A DNA stretch of 64,000 nucleotides, from assembly GCA_964631125.1 (NCBI GenBank), contig CAZVYN010000011.1:1-64000 (forward strand), written 5' to 3'. This document shows, piece after piece, positions 24,656-37,732 of the stretch. The DNA is from CAZVYN01 sp964631125. GTDB taxonomy: Bacteria; Eisenbacteria; RBG-16-71-46; CAIMUX01. The first letter of the stretch is position 1. Each line of letters starts with the position of its first letter. The translations under genes were made by a program, and so were the position numbers. The notes beneath the pieces are model-generated. The model searched no databases. It worked only from the letters and a program-made list of their open reading frames with translations, and was not told where the DNA came from.

Positions 24656-25186
24656 GATGGGAACCTCGGACCCCCCGGGTTCGCGAGCTGCTAGGCGAAG
24701 CGCATTCGACAAGCTGCATGCCGCCTGCTCCGCGGTTGCCTCGAGATGAGGCGCGTTTTCGCCGCCAGGCGACCAGGCCATTGGGGCGCAGTCGACAACG
24801 CGAGCGGTCGCGGCGGATCGTGGATTCGGCCGCCACCGGCCGTGCCGTGCAGCTCGCGCGAGCGCTCGGGCATTCTGCGCGGGAAGCAGGCCGCGCCAAG
24901 GACGGACGCGGCCCGCTCTGCGGCTAGATCATCGGAGCACGGTCACTCGCCCGATCTGAGTCGAGCCTCCCTGCTGCACCCACGGACGTCCGCCCGAGAA
25001 ACGAGCGGACGCGAATCGCGCGAGGGGGTGCGAGCCTCGGGGGTCGTTGATCGCGGCAACAAGCGCCTCGGGGGTTCGCGCGGCGCCAGGGAGGCGCGGC
25101 GCGAGGTGGCAAGACTCTTGTCAGCCGCCTCCCTCTGTCGCCGGCGGCGAATGCGCGCCGGCGCCTACGATCCAGAGGAGGTCCCC
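24656..25186. other. 531-base intergenic stretch between divergent genes
   Basis: No supported gene is present; the plus frame that continues upstream of the regulator is low-complexity Arg/Ser/Ala. The stretch must contain the promoters of the lipoprotein (left) and the sigma-54 activator (right). A sigma-54-like site at 25107-25121 is listed separately. Confidence 0.5.
25107..25121 (+). promoter_or_regulatory. sigma-54 (-24/-12) promoter-like site
   Basis: TGGCAAGACTCTTGT matches the consensus TGGCAC-N5-TTGC except for A instead of C at the end of the -24 box and T instead of C at the end of the -12 box. It is 66 bp before the start of a sigma-54 activator gene, so autoregulation is plausible. 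Confidence 0.3.
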
Positions 25187-27574
25187 ATGTCCACTGGTCC
25201 GTCGACGGCTCCGGAGCGACGCCTCGTTGCGCGCTCACGGGGTGCGGAGTTCCGTCGCGCATGGCGCCGCCGCGCCTGGGCTCTGGCCGCACGCGGTCAG
25301 CTCGAAGCGGCGATCGTCGTTCAGCAAGCCGTCGTTTCTCGCGAGAAGCGATCGGAGGCGCGCGCCGCGTTGCGAGATCGACTGCGTCTGCTGCGGTGGC
25401 AGATGGCGGCCGGCCGTTGGCGCGACGCGCTCGAGCAGACGGAGGTGCTCTACGGCCGATCGATCCGAGCCGGAGCGGCCGGCGCGAATCTGGCGGGGAT
25501 CCTCTGGCTGTGTCGCGCGGTCTCGCACCTCGCGCTCGGCTGGGGCGGCCGTTTCCGTCGATCTCTGGCGAGCCTGCTCTGGACCGCGCGTCGGCGGAAC
25601 GTGCGCGGAGCGCTTCGATCGTCGCGCCGAGTGCGGTTGGAGCGGGCCGCCCTGGCGCTCACCATCCACTACGAATCGGCGCGACGTGGCGAACGTTCGC
25701 TGGTCGTGGCGCTGCTCAGCGCGCGACACGCACGCCCCGACCGCTCAGCTCCACCGCTGCTCGACGCGCGCACGCGGGCGTCGGCCGCGGTCGCTCCCGT
25801 GGCCAGCACGACGTCTACAGATTCATTCCTTCGAATGCTCTTTGGGAATGGCTTGATCGAAGGACGTGGCGTCGGCAGGGTCGCGACTCTGTGCTGGGAC
25901 CGACTCCCCGAGTTGATCACCGGTCCATCGGGCTGGATGAACGCATGCGCAGAGTCCGTCCATCCTCTCTTCGGCGACGAGACTTCGGAGCCCGCGTCGC
26001 CGTCAGGAGAGAGGCGCAGCTCGGGTGAACTCGATCCGTTCGTCGAACGCTGGGTCTCTTGGACTGAGGAGCTCCCGAACGGCGGCGCGCCGATCTGGGC
26101 GCTGCCTGGCCTGGCCGCTCGGGCGTACGCCATCGCACCCGAAGCCCCGCCGAGATTTCTCTCGCGCCTGCACCTGACGTTGGCTCGGACGAGCGCCCGA
26201 GTCGAGGAGCCGATCGCTCGGGCCAGCGTGCTCGAAGCGTTGGCGGAGGTGTCGCTCTGGCTCGCGGGCGAGCGGGGCGAGGATTGCGCGCTCGGCGTGC
26301 GGGAGAGACGGAGCGCCGGCTGGGTCTCGCAAGCGCGCGCCGACTTAGGCCTCGCCGCGGGACTGTGGCGACGGCTCGGTCTCGAGCGGCGCGCCGAAGC
26401 GTGCGAAGAGAGATGGGCGCGCCTGGCGTTGCCCGCCTCCACGGGCGGACAGAGCCGAGAGGGGGCTCACGCCGTCACGCTCACCGCGGGACAGCCGATC
26501 GACCTCGCGATGCTTCGACGACGGCTGCACGAGATCGGATTCGTCACGTCGGATGAACGTCTGCTCCGACAACTCGCGCCGCTTTTCCTCCTGGCGTCGA
26601 CTCCGTTGCCGGTGCTCATCCTGGGAGAGAGCGGCACCGGCAAAGAGGTGCTGGCGCGAGCGCTCCATCGGTGGAGTCGGCTGGAGGGTGACTTCGTCCC
26701 GATCCACTGCGGCGCGATCCCGCGTGATCTCCTGGAGAGTGAACTGTTCGGCCACACGAGGGGCGCGTTCACCGGCGCGGTTTCCGAGAAGACGGGCCTG
26801 GTCGAAGCGGCCGACGGCGGGACGCTTTTCCTCGACGAGATCGGGGAGATGGGCGCCGAGGCGCAGATGAAGATGCTGCGGGTGCTCGAGAGCGGAGAGG
26901 TGCGGCGAGTGGGCGACCTGCGCTCGCGCATCGCCCGGATCCGCCTCGTCGCCGCAACCCATCGCGATCTCGACGGCGCGGTGGTGCAGAAGGAATTCCG
27001 TCTCGACCTCTTGCACCGCATCCGTGGAATCACCGTCACGCTCTCGCCCTTGCGGGAGCGGCGCGGGGATATCCCTGAACTCGCCGCTCGTTTCGTGCGA
27101 GATCTCGCGCCGGGAGCGCCGCTCCAGTTCTCGGATCGCGCGCTGGCGCGGCTCCTATCGCACGATTGGCCGGGCAACGTGCGCGAACTGCGCGCGGTTC
27201 TCTCTCGCGCCGTCCTGCTGGCGCGAGCGATCGGCCGGATGCGGATCGAGCCGGAGCTCCTCGGCCTGCGGATCGGCGGGGGCGTGGACGAGGTTCTCGT
27301 GCCCGCGGAGGTGGGGCGCTGCGGTGATCCGTTCCGCCGGCCCGGAGCGTACGCGGACGATGTCGTGGCCGGCGTCTCGGGTGAGCATGGCCTCGACCGG
27401 GTGCTCGACGACGTCGAGCGGCGGCTGATCACGCGTGCATTGGACGAGCATTCCTGGAATCGATCGCGCGCTGCGATGAGCCTAGGCGGGCTGTCGCGGA
27501 CCACGCTCCTGAGCAAGATGAAGCGATTGGGGATCGAGGCGGGGGCGCAGCTCGACCCGGAGACGGTCGACTGA
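25187..27574 (+). CDS. sigma-54-dependent transcriptional activator with novel N-terminal region
   Basis: The product is 795 aa. Residues about 450-690 are the AAA+ sigma-54 interaction domain: Walker A GESGTGKE (about 480), the intact GAFTGA loop that contacts sigma-54, Walker B GGTLFLDEIGEM, and DWPGNVREL. The C-terminus (about 755-785, WNRSRAAMSLGGLSRTTLLSKMKRLGI) is a Fis-type helix-turn-helix. The first about 440 residues are Ala/Arg/Leu-rich helices, possibly TPR-like (RGQLEAAIVVQQAVV, ALEQTEVLYGRSIRAG). They show no receiver, PAS or GAF signature, so the sensed signal is unknown. ATG 25187 has AGAGGAGG upstream. No target operon is evident. Confidence 0.92.
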   Translation: MSTGPSTAPERRLVARSRGAEFRRAWRRRAWALAARGQLEAAIVVQQAVVSREKRSEARAALRDRLRLLRWQMAAGRWRDALEQTEVLYGRSIRAGAAGANLAGILWLCRAVSHLALGWGGRFRRSLASLLWTARRRNVRGALRSSRRVRLERAALALTIHYESARRGERSLVVALLSARHARPDRSAPPLLDARTRASAAVAPVASTTSTDSFLRMLFGNGLIEGRGVGRVATLCWDRLPELITGPSGWMNACAESVHPLFGDETSEPASPSGERRSSGELDPFVERWVSWTEELPNGGAPIWALPGLAARAYAIAPEAPPRFLSRLHLTLARTSARVEEPIARASVLEALAEVSLWLAGERGEDCALGVRERRSAGWVSQARADLGLAAGLWRRLGLERRAEACEERWARLALPASTGGQSREGAHAVTLTAGQPIDLAMLRRRLHEIGFVTSDERLLRQLAPLFLLASTPLPVLILGESGTGKEVLARALHRWSRLEGDFVPIHCGAIPRDLLESELFGHTRGAFTGAVSEKTGLVEAADGGTLFLDEIGEMGAEAQMKMLRVLESGEVRRVGDLRSRIARIRLVAATHRDLDGAVVQKEFRLDLLHRIRGITVTLSPLRERRGDIPELAARFVRDLAPGAPLQFSDRALARLLSHDWPGNVRELRAVLSRAVLLARAIGRMRIEPELLGLRIGGGVDEVLVPAEVGRCGDPFRRPGAYADDVVAGVSGEHGLDRVLDDVERRLITRALDEHSWNRSRAAMSLGGLSRTTLLSKMKRLGIEAGAQLDPETVD

Positions 27575-27605
27575 CGCGGGGGAGACGAGAAGATCGGGGT
27601 CCGGA

Positions 27606-29309
<1,704 letters not shown>

Positions 29310-29609
29310 CTGCACCTCGAGGCCAGTGACTCGGCGAAACGGGGGTGACCGTATCACAGGCGCAGAGTTACTGTCCCCAACCACCCAGATCGACCCAGCC
29401 AGCTCGAGCCAGCTCGAGCCAGCTCGAGCCAGAGCGAGATATAGCGAGATATAGCGAGATATAGTGAGATATAGCGAGAGTACTTCGGGGGACCGGTGCC
29501 CCTTCCCGGTCTTCCTGCTCCTTCCCTTGCGCCAGAGGCATCACGCAACCCCCTGCCTTCCATGGCCAGGAAGACCAAAGCCGAAAGACCGGCCCCCCGA
29601 AGACTCTCT
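29310..29609. other. 300-base intergenic stretch with two minisatellites
   Basis: It separates the mutase gene from the adenosyltransferase gene; both read leftward. Apart from the repeats at 29401-29472 I see no gene and no clear hairpin terminator. The promoter of the mutase gene, if separate, would lie here. Confidence 0.5.
29401..29472. repeat. two adjacent 10-bp tandem repeats
   Basis: Three copies of AGCTCGAGCC (29401-29430) are followed by four copies of AGCGAGATAT (29433-29472, the last with one change). Both units are 10 bp, close to one helical turn. The second block is AT-rich in a GC-rich genome. Confidence 0.9.
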
Positions 29610-30263
29610 CTATCTCGTTTCCTTCTCTTCCTCCCCGCCGACCGCCGGTCGCCAGATCGATTCGGACTCGCCGGCCGATTGATTGGCCCATCGCGCCCAA
29701 ACGAAGAGCGCGTCGGACAGTCGGTTCAGATAGACGACGACCGAGCGTTGCGCCGGATGGCTAGCACCGTCCGGAGCAGCACCGTCTGGAGCAGCACCGT
29801 CTGGAGCAGCACCGTCTGGAGCAGCACCGTCCGGGAGGACCCCCTCGAGTTCCACCAGCGAACGCTCCGCCCGACGGCAGACCGTGCGAGCCCAATGCAG
29901 GCCCGCACCGAGATGGCTTCCGCCCGGCAGGATGAAGTTGGTCAACGGCGTCAGCTCCGCCTCGAAGCGATCGATCGACCGCTCCAGCCGTTCGGTGGCG
30001 CGGGCGAAGTGCTCACTCGCCTCCTTCGGACTGTCGTCGGCCACGATGGCGCCGGCCTCGAACAGGTCACGCTGCGCACCGGCCAAGGGCGCCCGCAGGC
30101 GATCGAGGGGGCTGGAGAGGGACAGGACGAAGCCGAGTGCGGCGTTCGTCTCGTCGAGCATCCCCAACCCAGCGATGCGTCGATCGGCCTTGCTGACCCG
30201 CTTTCCGCCGATCAGCCCGGTCTCGCCGCCGTCGCCGGCTCGCGTGTAGATGCGCGCGGTCAT
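29610..30263 (-). CDS. cob(I)yrinic acid a,c-diamide/cob(I)alamin adenosyltransferase, PduO type
   Basis: The product is 217 aa. It transfers the adenosyl group of ATP to cob(I)alamin, making the coenzyme used by the ribonucleotide reductase and mutase beside it. Signatures: N-terminal ATP loop RIYTRAGDGGETGL, VSKADRRIAGLGMLDETNAALGF, FILPGGSHLGAGLHWARTVCRRAERSLV and YLNRLSDALFVWARW. A loop after residue 160 is enlarged by a five-fold repeat of APDGA coded by a 15-bp DNA repeat. ATG 30263 starts 13 nt after the ribonucleotide reductase stop, so they form an operon. Confidence 0.93.
   Translation of the reverse strand: MTARIYTRAGDGGETGLIGGKRVSKADRRIAGLGMLDETNAALGFVLSLSSPLDRLRAPLAGAQRDLFEAGAIVADDSPKEASEHFARATERLERSIDRFEAELTPLTNFILPGGSHLGAGLHWARTVCRRAERSLVELEGVLPDGAAPDGAAPDGAAPDGAAPDGASHPAQRSVVVYLNRLSDALFVWARWANQSAGESESIWRPAVGGEEEKETR
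29763..29837. repeat. 15-bp in-frame tandem repeat in adenosyltransferase
   Basis: Five copies of AGCACCGTCTGGAGC (with small changes in the first and last) run 29763-29837. On the minus strand they encode repeated Ala-Pro-Asp-Gly-Ala in a surface loop. Confidence 0.92.
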
Positions 30264-30276
30264 GCAGAGCGGTCGC

Positions 30277-33057
<2,781 letters not shown>

Positions 33058-33124
33058 GCTCTCTCCTCCTCTCCGCGTCCTCACGATCCGGTCAGGCGGT
33101 GGTCCCGCTTGTTGGCGAGGCGGA

Positions 33125-33154
33125 ACGCTAGCACCGGCCGCGCGCCGCGGACAA
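33125..33154 (-). promoter_or_regulatory. candidate promoter of nrdJ
   Basis: On the minus strand TTGTCC (33149-33154), an 18-bp spacer and TAGCGT (33125-33130) preceded by TGC (extended -10) lie about 68 bp before the nrdJ ATG. I found neither a cobalamin-riboswitch core nor an NrdR box. Confidence 0.35.
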
Positions 33155-33258
33155 GCTCCAACCCAGTCGAATGTTCTGTCGTTTCCGCGCCGCGCGGCCG
33201 CCAAAGGCGAGGCCGACGCGCGCAGGCCCGGTCGAGACCTTGGGTAGCGGCCGAGGCG

Positions 33259-34212
33259 CTACCCCTCCGAACTCTTCGCGGTCCGCCGCGCGAGCGGACG
33301 CTTCGGTGTCGCCCCCTCGCTGGCTGGCCCGCGGCTCCTCCGCTGGAGGAGCTCGATGAAACGATCCAGGATCGGCGGCCGGGTTCGGCCGCGGCGCACC
33401 AGCAGCCCGAGTTCGCGGAAGTGACCGTCCCCCGCGAAGGGGAGCGCGCGAAGCGTCCGAGCGCGAACCTCCGCGCGGACCGTGAGCAGCGGCACGATCG
33501 AGACGCCGGCGTTGATCTCCACCGCGCGCTTGATCGTCTCGATGTTGTCGAACTCCATCACGATCTCGACCTCCGCGTCATGCGCGCCGAGGATCCGATC
33601 GACCGCGCGCCGCGTGGGGACGTCGCGCTCGAAGGCGACGAATCGCGCCCCCTTCAACTGTGCGACCTCGATCTCCTTGCCCCGCGCGAGCGGGTTCTCC
33701 GGCGCGGCGATCAGGACGAGACGGTCGCGCCTGAAGGGCATGATCTCGATGCCGGCGCGTCGCGTCGGGTAGGCGACGATCCCGAGATCGATGGCCCCGG
33801 AGGCGACGGCGTCGTAGATCCGCGCTGACCGATCGTATTCGAGCTGGATGCGGGACTGCGGATGAGTGCGCAGGAACTGGGTCAAGAACGGCGGCAGCTC
33901 GTGCAGCCCGACGCTGTAGACCGTCGCGACCCGCAAATTGCCGGCGGTCGACTGGCCGAAGTTCTGGAGCTCGTCGTCCACCTGTTGGAAGCGCTCGAGG
34001 ATCTCCCTGGCGCCCCGCAACAGGATCTCGCCCGCCGGGGTGGGTGCGATCGAACCCTTCCCGCGTTCGATCAATCGACGGCCGTAGCGGACCTCCAGCG
34101 AACGCACCTGTTGGCTGACGGCCGACTGCGAGATGTAGTTCCGGGCCGCGGCTCGCGAGAAACTTTGTGTCTCCACGATGTCACAGAACACTTTGAGCAA
34201 TTCGATCTGCAT
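33259..34212 (-). CDS. LysR-family transcriptional regulator
   Basis: The product is 317 aa. The N-terminal winged helix-turn-helix (residues 1-60) reads LLKVFCDIVETQSFSRAAAR and SQSAVSQQVRSLEVRYGRRL. The effector domain is of periplasmic-binding-protein type (GNLRVATVYSVGLHELPPFL, VSIVPLLTVRAE). The effector is unknown. LysR proteins usually regulate a divergent neighbour; here that is the MtaB gene at 34338 across a 125-bp gap, which would be an unusual target. The C-terminal 30 residues are Arg/Lys/Pro-rich. Confidence 0.93.
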   Translation of the reverse strand: MQIELLKVFCDIVETQSFSRAAARNYISQSAVSQQVRSLEVRYGRRLIERGKGSIAPTPAGEILLRGAREILERFQQVDDELQNFGQSTAGNLRVATVYSVGLHELPPFLTQFLRTHPQSRIQLEYDRSARIYDAVASGAIDLGIVAYPTRRAGIEIMPFRRDRLVLIAAPENPLARGKEIEVAQLKGARFVAFERDVPTRRAVDRILGAHDAEVEIVMEFDNIETIKRAVEINAGVSIVPLLTVRAEVRARTLRALPFAGDGHFRELGLLVRRGRTRPPILDRFIELLQRRSRGPASEGATPKRPLARRTAKSSEG

Positions 34213-34337
34213 CGGTCAGTCTTCCTTGGTCCTCGGACGCCTGGGGCAAAGCCAGGATAGGGAGCGGAGCGCCGCGACTGTCAAGCGACCCGCACTGCGC
34301 TTGTGGCCGGACGCGTGCGCCCGTAGCCTCGACCGCG

Positions 34338-35708
34338 ATGTCGACCTCTCCTCGGATCGAGACCCCACGCCGGATCGCGTTGCACGCTCTCGGGTGCAAG
34401 GCGAACCAAGAAGAAATGGACGGACTCGCCAGCGCGCTCTCGGCCGCGGGCTGGCAGATCGTCCCGTTCGGTCAGCCCGCGCCTTGGATCGTGGTCGATA
34501 CCTGCACCGTGACCGCGGCGGCCGATTCCGACAGTCGACAGGCGCTCCGCCTGGCGGCGCGCACGGGGGCGCGGGTGGTCGCGACCGGATGCCTCGCCCA
34601 ACGCGATCCCGGCAGCCTCGCCAAGATCCTCGGGGTCGATTGGATCGTTGGAAATGCCGAGAAGCCTTTGCTCGGAGAGTGGATCGACCAGGCGGCGCGG
34701 GACGAGCGCTCGGCCCCGTCGCCGCGGATCCGAGTGAGCTCGGACCCCACGGTGACACGGTTCGCGGCGCACGGACGGACGACGGCGCGTCGACGCACGC
34801 GCGGCTCGCTCAAGGTGCAAGAGGGGTGCGACGAACACTGCACGTTCTGTGTGATCCCGAGCGTGCGCGGCGCGAGTCGAAGTCGATCGATCGCGGCGTG
34901 TCTGCTCGAAGCGGAGACGTTGGTCGCCAACGGACACCACGAGATCGCGTTGACCGGGATCAACACCGCGCTCTGGGGGAGAGATCTCTCCCCGCCGGAA
35001 GAGCTCCTCGCGCTCTTGCGGTCGCTCGCCTTGGTCCAAGGAGTTCTGCGTCTGCGCATCAACTCGCTCGAGCCGCAGTATGTGCGCGCCGAGTGGTTGG
35101 ATGAGCTCGCCGCCGATCCTCGTCTCTGCGCCCACCTCCATCTGCCGCTGCAGAGCGGATCGGACGCCACGCTGCGGCGGATGAATCGCCGCTACCTCAC
35201 CCACGACTATCGGGAGTTGGTCCGCGCCGCGCAGCGCAAGATCCCGGGGATCGCGGTGGGCGCCGATCTCCTCGTCGGTTCCCCGGGAGAGACCTCCGAG
35301 GACTTCGAGCGGACCCGCGAGTTCATCGCCTCACTCGATCTGGCCTACCTCCATGTCTTCACCTATTCGGAGCGCGAAGGCACTCCCGCCACCCGACTGA
35401 GCGGGGGGGTGCCGATGGCGGAGCGACGCAGACGCAGCGGCGAGCTGCGCCGATTGGACCGCGAACTCCGCCGCGCGTACATCGCCGGACGGCTCGGCTC
35501 GCAAGAGGTCGTCCTCCCCGAACAGGTGGGGGCGGACGGCGAGGCGCGAGGCCTGAGCGGCAATTACCTGCGCGTACGCTACTCTCCGCCCCCCGGTCGA
35601 GATCCGAGGACCCCGGCCCGCGTGCGCTTGCTCAGCGCCCAGGAGGACGGGCGCGTCTCCGGCGTCTTCGTCGACTGGGCCGAGTTCGAACCGAGAGAGG
35701 CGAGATGA
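34338..35708 (+). CDS. mtaB: tRNA t6A37 methylthiotransferase MtaB
   Basis: This 456-aa radical SAM enzyme converts t6A37 to ms2t6A37 in ANN-decoding tRNAs. The UPF0004 N-terminal domain has three cluster cysteines (HALGCKANQ, DTCTVT, ATGCLAQ). The radical SAM motif CDEHCTFC (CxxxCxxC, about 165) is followed by VIPSVRG, GINTALWG and HLPLQSGSDATLRRMNRRY. The C-terminal TRAM-like domain starts near 390. The start is ATG 34338. The stop overlaps the MiaB start by ATGA, so the two methylthiotransferases are co-translated. Confidence 0.94.
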   Translation: MSTSPRIETPRRIALHALGCKANQEEMDGLASALSAAGWQIVPFGQPAPWIVVDTCTVTAAADSDSRQALRLAARTGARVVATGCLAQRDPGSLAKILGVDWIVGNAEKPLLGEWIDQAARDERSAPSPRIRVSSDPTVTRFAAHGRTTARRRTRGSLKVQEGCDEHCTFCVIPSVRGASRSRSIAACLLEAETLVANGHHEIALTGINTALWGRDLSPPEELLALLRSLALVQGVLRLRINSLEPQYVRAEWLDELAADPRLCAHLHLPLQSGSDATLRRMNRRYLTHDYRELVRAAQRKIPGIAVGADLLVGSPGETSEDFERTREFIASLDLAYLHVFTYSEREGTPATRLSGGVPMAERRRRSGELRRLDRELRRAYIAGRLGSQEVVLPEQVGADGEARGLSGNYLRVRYSPPPGRDPRTPARVRLLSAQEDGRVSGVFVDWAEFEPREAR

Positions 35709-37042
35709 AGAAGGTCTTCCTGGAGACGTACGGCTGCCAGATGAACGTGGCCGACTCCGGTCTCATCGTCCATGTGTTGGAGGGGGCCGGCTTTCAATTG
35801 ACCGAGGATGTCTCCGAGGCGACGCTCGTCTTGTTGAACACCTGCGCCGTTCGAGAGCGCGCGGAAGAGCGAGTCTCCTCGCGGCTCCAACAATTGGCGG
35901 CGCTCAAGCGGGTTCGACCCGACCTCGTGCTCGGAGTGACCGGCTGCATGCCGAAGCATCTCGGCGAGGCGATGCGCACACGGATGCCCCATGTCGACCT
36001 GCTCGTCGGCCCCGACTCGTATCGCCGCCTACCGGAGTTGGTGGAAGAGGCCGCGCAGCGTCCGACGGTCGATCTGCGGCTCGACCGCGACGAGGACTAC
36101 GCCGATCTCGATCCGATCGCGATCGAAGGACTGAACGCTTTCGTGCCGATCATGCGCGGCTGCGATCGCTTCTGCGCATTCTGCGTCGTGCCGCTCACGC
36201 GCGGGCGGGAGAAGAGCCTCCCCTTGGCCGAAGTGCTGCGTCAGATCGAGAGCGCGGTGGCGCGCGGGGCCAAGCAGGTCACCTTGCTCGGGCAGACGGT
36301 GAACTCGTACCACGACGGCGAACACGACTTCGTCGATCTCCTGCGCGCCACGGCGCGAGTCGCGGGGCTTTCTCGAGTGCGCTTCACCTCGCCGCACCCT
36401 TCGGACTTCCGCGACGAGGTCTTCGAGCTGATGGCCGAGACTCCGGTTCTCTGTCCACAGATCCATCTGCCGGTGCAATCGGGTTCGGATCGCGTGCTCG
36501 GCGTGATGAAGCGCGGCTACACGCGCGGCGACTTCTCCGCGCTGGTCGGGCGGATCCGCGCGATCCTGCCGGAAGCCGGACTCTCCACCGATGTCATCGT
36601 GGGATTCCCGACCGAGACCGAGGCGGAGTTCGAGGAGACTCTCTCCCTGATGGAAGAGACGCAGTTCGACAGCGCTTTCCTCTTCCGTTATTCGCCGCGC
36701 AGCGGGACCTACGCCTATCGCCACCTACCCGACGATGTCCCCGATGCGGTCAAAGCGCGCCGGCTCGACCGGCTCATCGCGCGACAGGAAGCGATCTCGA
36801 CCGATCGGTACCGGAGGTTCATCGGCAGAGACGTCGAGGTGCTGGTCGAAGGACCGTCGCGACGCAACCCGGAGCATGTGGTGGGGAAGTCGCACGACGG
36901 CAAGACCGTCATCGCCTGTGGTCCTCGAGCTGCCGGCGCGCTCGTGACGGTTCGAGTCGCCGAGGCGACGAGCCACACCCTGCGCGGCGAGGGAGTTCAG
37001 GACGCGTCGGTCGGAAGCTTCTGCACGCCCGTCGGGACGTAG
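35705..37042 (+). CDS. miaB: tRNA-2-methylthio-N6-dimethylallyladenosine synthase MiaB
   Basis: This 445-aa radical SAM enzyme adds the 2-methylthio group to i6A37 of UNN-decoding tRNAs. N-terminal cluster: ETYGCQMN, NTCAVRERAE and GCMPKHLG. Radical SAM motif CDRFCAFCVVPLTRGRE (about 157). Then GQTVNSYHD, HLPVQSGSDRVLGVMKRGY and DVIVGFPTETEAEF, with a TRAM domain from about 375 (VEVLVEGPSRRNPEHVVGKS). ATG 35705 overlaps the MtaB stop. Its 3' end overlaps the opposing DUF4149 gene by 46 bp. Confidence 0.96.
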   Translation: MKKVFLETYGCQMNVADSGLIVHVLEGAGFQLTEDVSEATLVLLNTCAVRERAEERVSSRLQQLAALKRVRPDLVLGVTGCMPKHLGEAMRTRMPHVDLLVGPDSYRRLPELVEEAAQRPTVDLRLDRDEDYADLDPIAIEGLNAFVPIMRGCDRFCAFCVVPLTRGREKSLPLAEVLRQIESAVARGAKQVTLLGQTVNSYHDGEHDFVDLLRATARVAGLSRVRFTSPHPSDFRDEVFELMAETPVLCPQIHLPVQSGSDRVLGVMKRGYTRGDFSALVGRIRAILPEAGLSTDVIVGFPTETEAEFEETLSLMEETQFDSAFLFRYSPRSGTYAYRHLPDDVPDAVKARRLDRLIARQEAISTDRYRRFIGRDVEVLVEGPSRRNPEHVVGKSHDGKTVIACGPRAAGALVTVRVAEATSHTLRGEGVQDASVGSFCTPVGT

Positions 37043-37593
37043 CGGTACCAACGACGGACGCCGGTCATGAGCAACGTCGCGCCGAGGGCCAATTGGCTCG
37101 CGACGATGCCGGTCGTGATTTGTCGCAGCCGTTCGAAACGCGCGAGTTCCGCGCCGGCCGCCGGATCGGAGAAGAGCCCGGGAGTCTCTTGCAGCAAGTC
37201 CTGCATCGGCGGGACCAGGCCGAGATAGACGCCGATCGAGGCGAACGTCATCGCGAGCAGGAATCCGGTCTGCAGGAGCGTCGCGCGCGTTCCGCGCAGC
37301 GCGAGCAGATGCATGAGCAGGGTCGAGAGGAGCAGGAAGGCGCCGGCGCCGGCGCCGAGGAACGCGATGCGACCCTCGAGTTCCAGCGCGGCGCGCGCCG
37401 CTTGGAACGGATCGTCGAGCGCATGGAAGAGAGAGGGCCACGCGAGCAGACTGGTGGCGGCCAGCGCGCCGACCCAGAGGGCGAGGAAGAGTTGGCTCGA
37501 GCACTCCACCAACACCGACGCGACCGCGAGCCGTCGAGTCCGTGGAAGCGACAGGACCTTGATCGTCGAGACCTTGCGAATCGGCTCCGACAC
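36997..37593 (-). CDS. DUF4149 membrane protein
   Basis: The product is 198 aa with about four hydrophobic segments. The sequence LFLALWVGALAATSLLAWP...ARAALELEGRIAFLGAGAGA and the later TFASIGVYLGLVPPMQDL fit DUF4149/TMEM205-like proteins, whose function is unknown. The chosen start GTG 37593 has GGAGG 4 nt upstream; GTG 37635 is an alternative. It is convergent with miaB (46-bp overlap) and divergent from the cysteine desulfurase gene. Confidence 0.8.
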   Translation of the reverse strand: MSEPIRKVSTIKVLSLPRTRRLAVASVLVECSSQLFLALWVGALAATSLLAWPSLFHALDDPFQAARAALELEGRIAFLGAGAGAFLLLSTLLMHLLALRGTRATLLQTGFLLAMTFASIGVYLGLVPPMQDLLQETPGLFSDPAAGAELARFERLRQITTGIVASQLALGATLLMTGVRRWYRYVPTGVQKLPTDAS

Positions 37594-37640
37594 TCGGCCT
37601 CCGGCGGCCCGAAGAGCGCGGGCCTGATGCAGCACGACGG

Positions 37641-37670
37641 TTGAAACGGCCCCTGGGGCTTCAGTATATC
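37641..37670 (+). promoter_or_regulatory. sigma-70-type promoter of Fe-S operon
   Basis: TTGAAA (37641-37646), an 18-bp spacer and TATATC (37665-37670) lie 63 bp before the cysteine desulfurase ATG. No IscR-type repressor gene is seen nearby. Confidence 0.6.
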
Positions 37671-37732
37671 GGTACGGTGTCGAGGGCGGCCAGGACGCGT
37701 TCCTCTACTCATCGGCCGGACGAGGGGCGTCC

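Noticed and set aside
33058..33258. Cobalamin riboswitch upstream of nrdJ
   Set aside because: No B12-box-like core or paired kissing-loop sequence could be found on the minus strand.
36997..37042. 46-bp overlap of miaB and the DUF4149 gene as an error
   Set aside because: Both C-termini are complete and typical of their families, so the tail-to-tail overlap is accepted.
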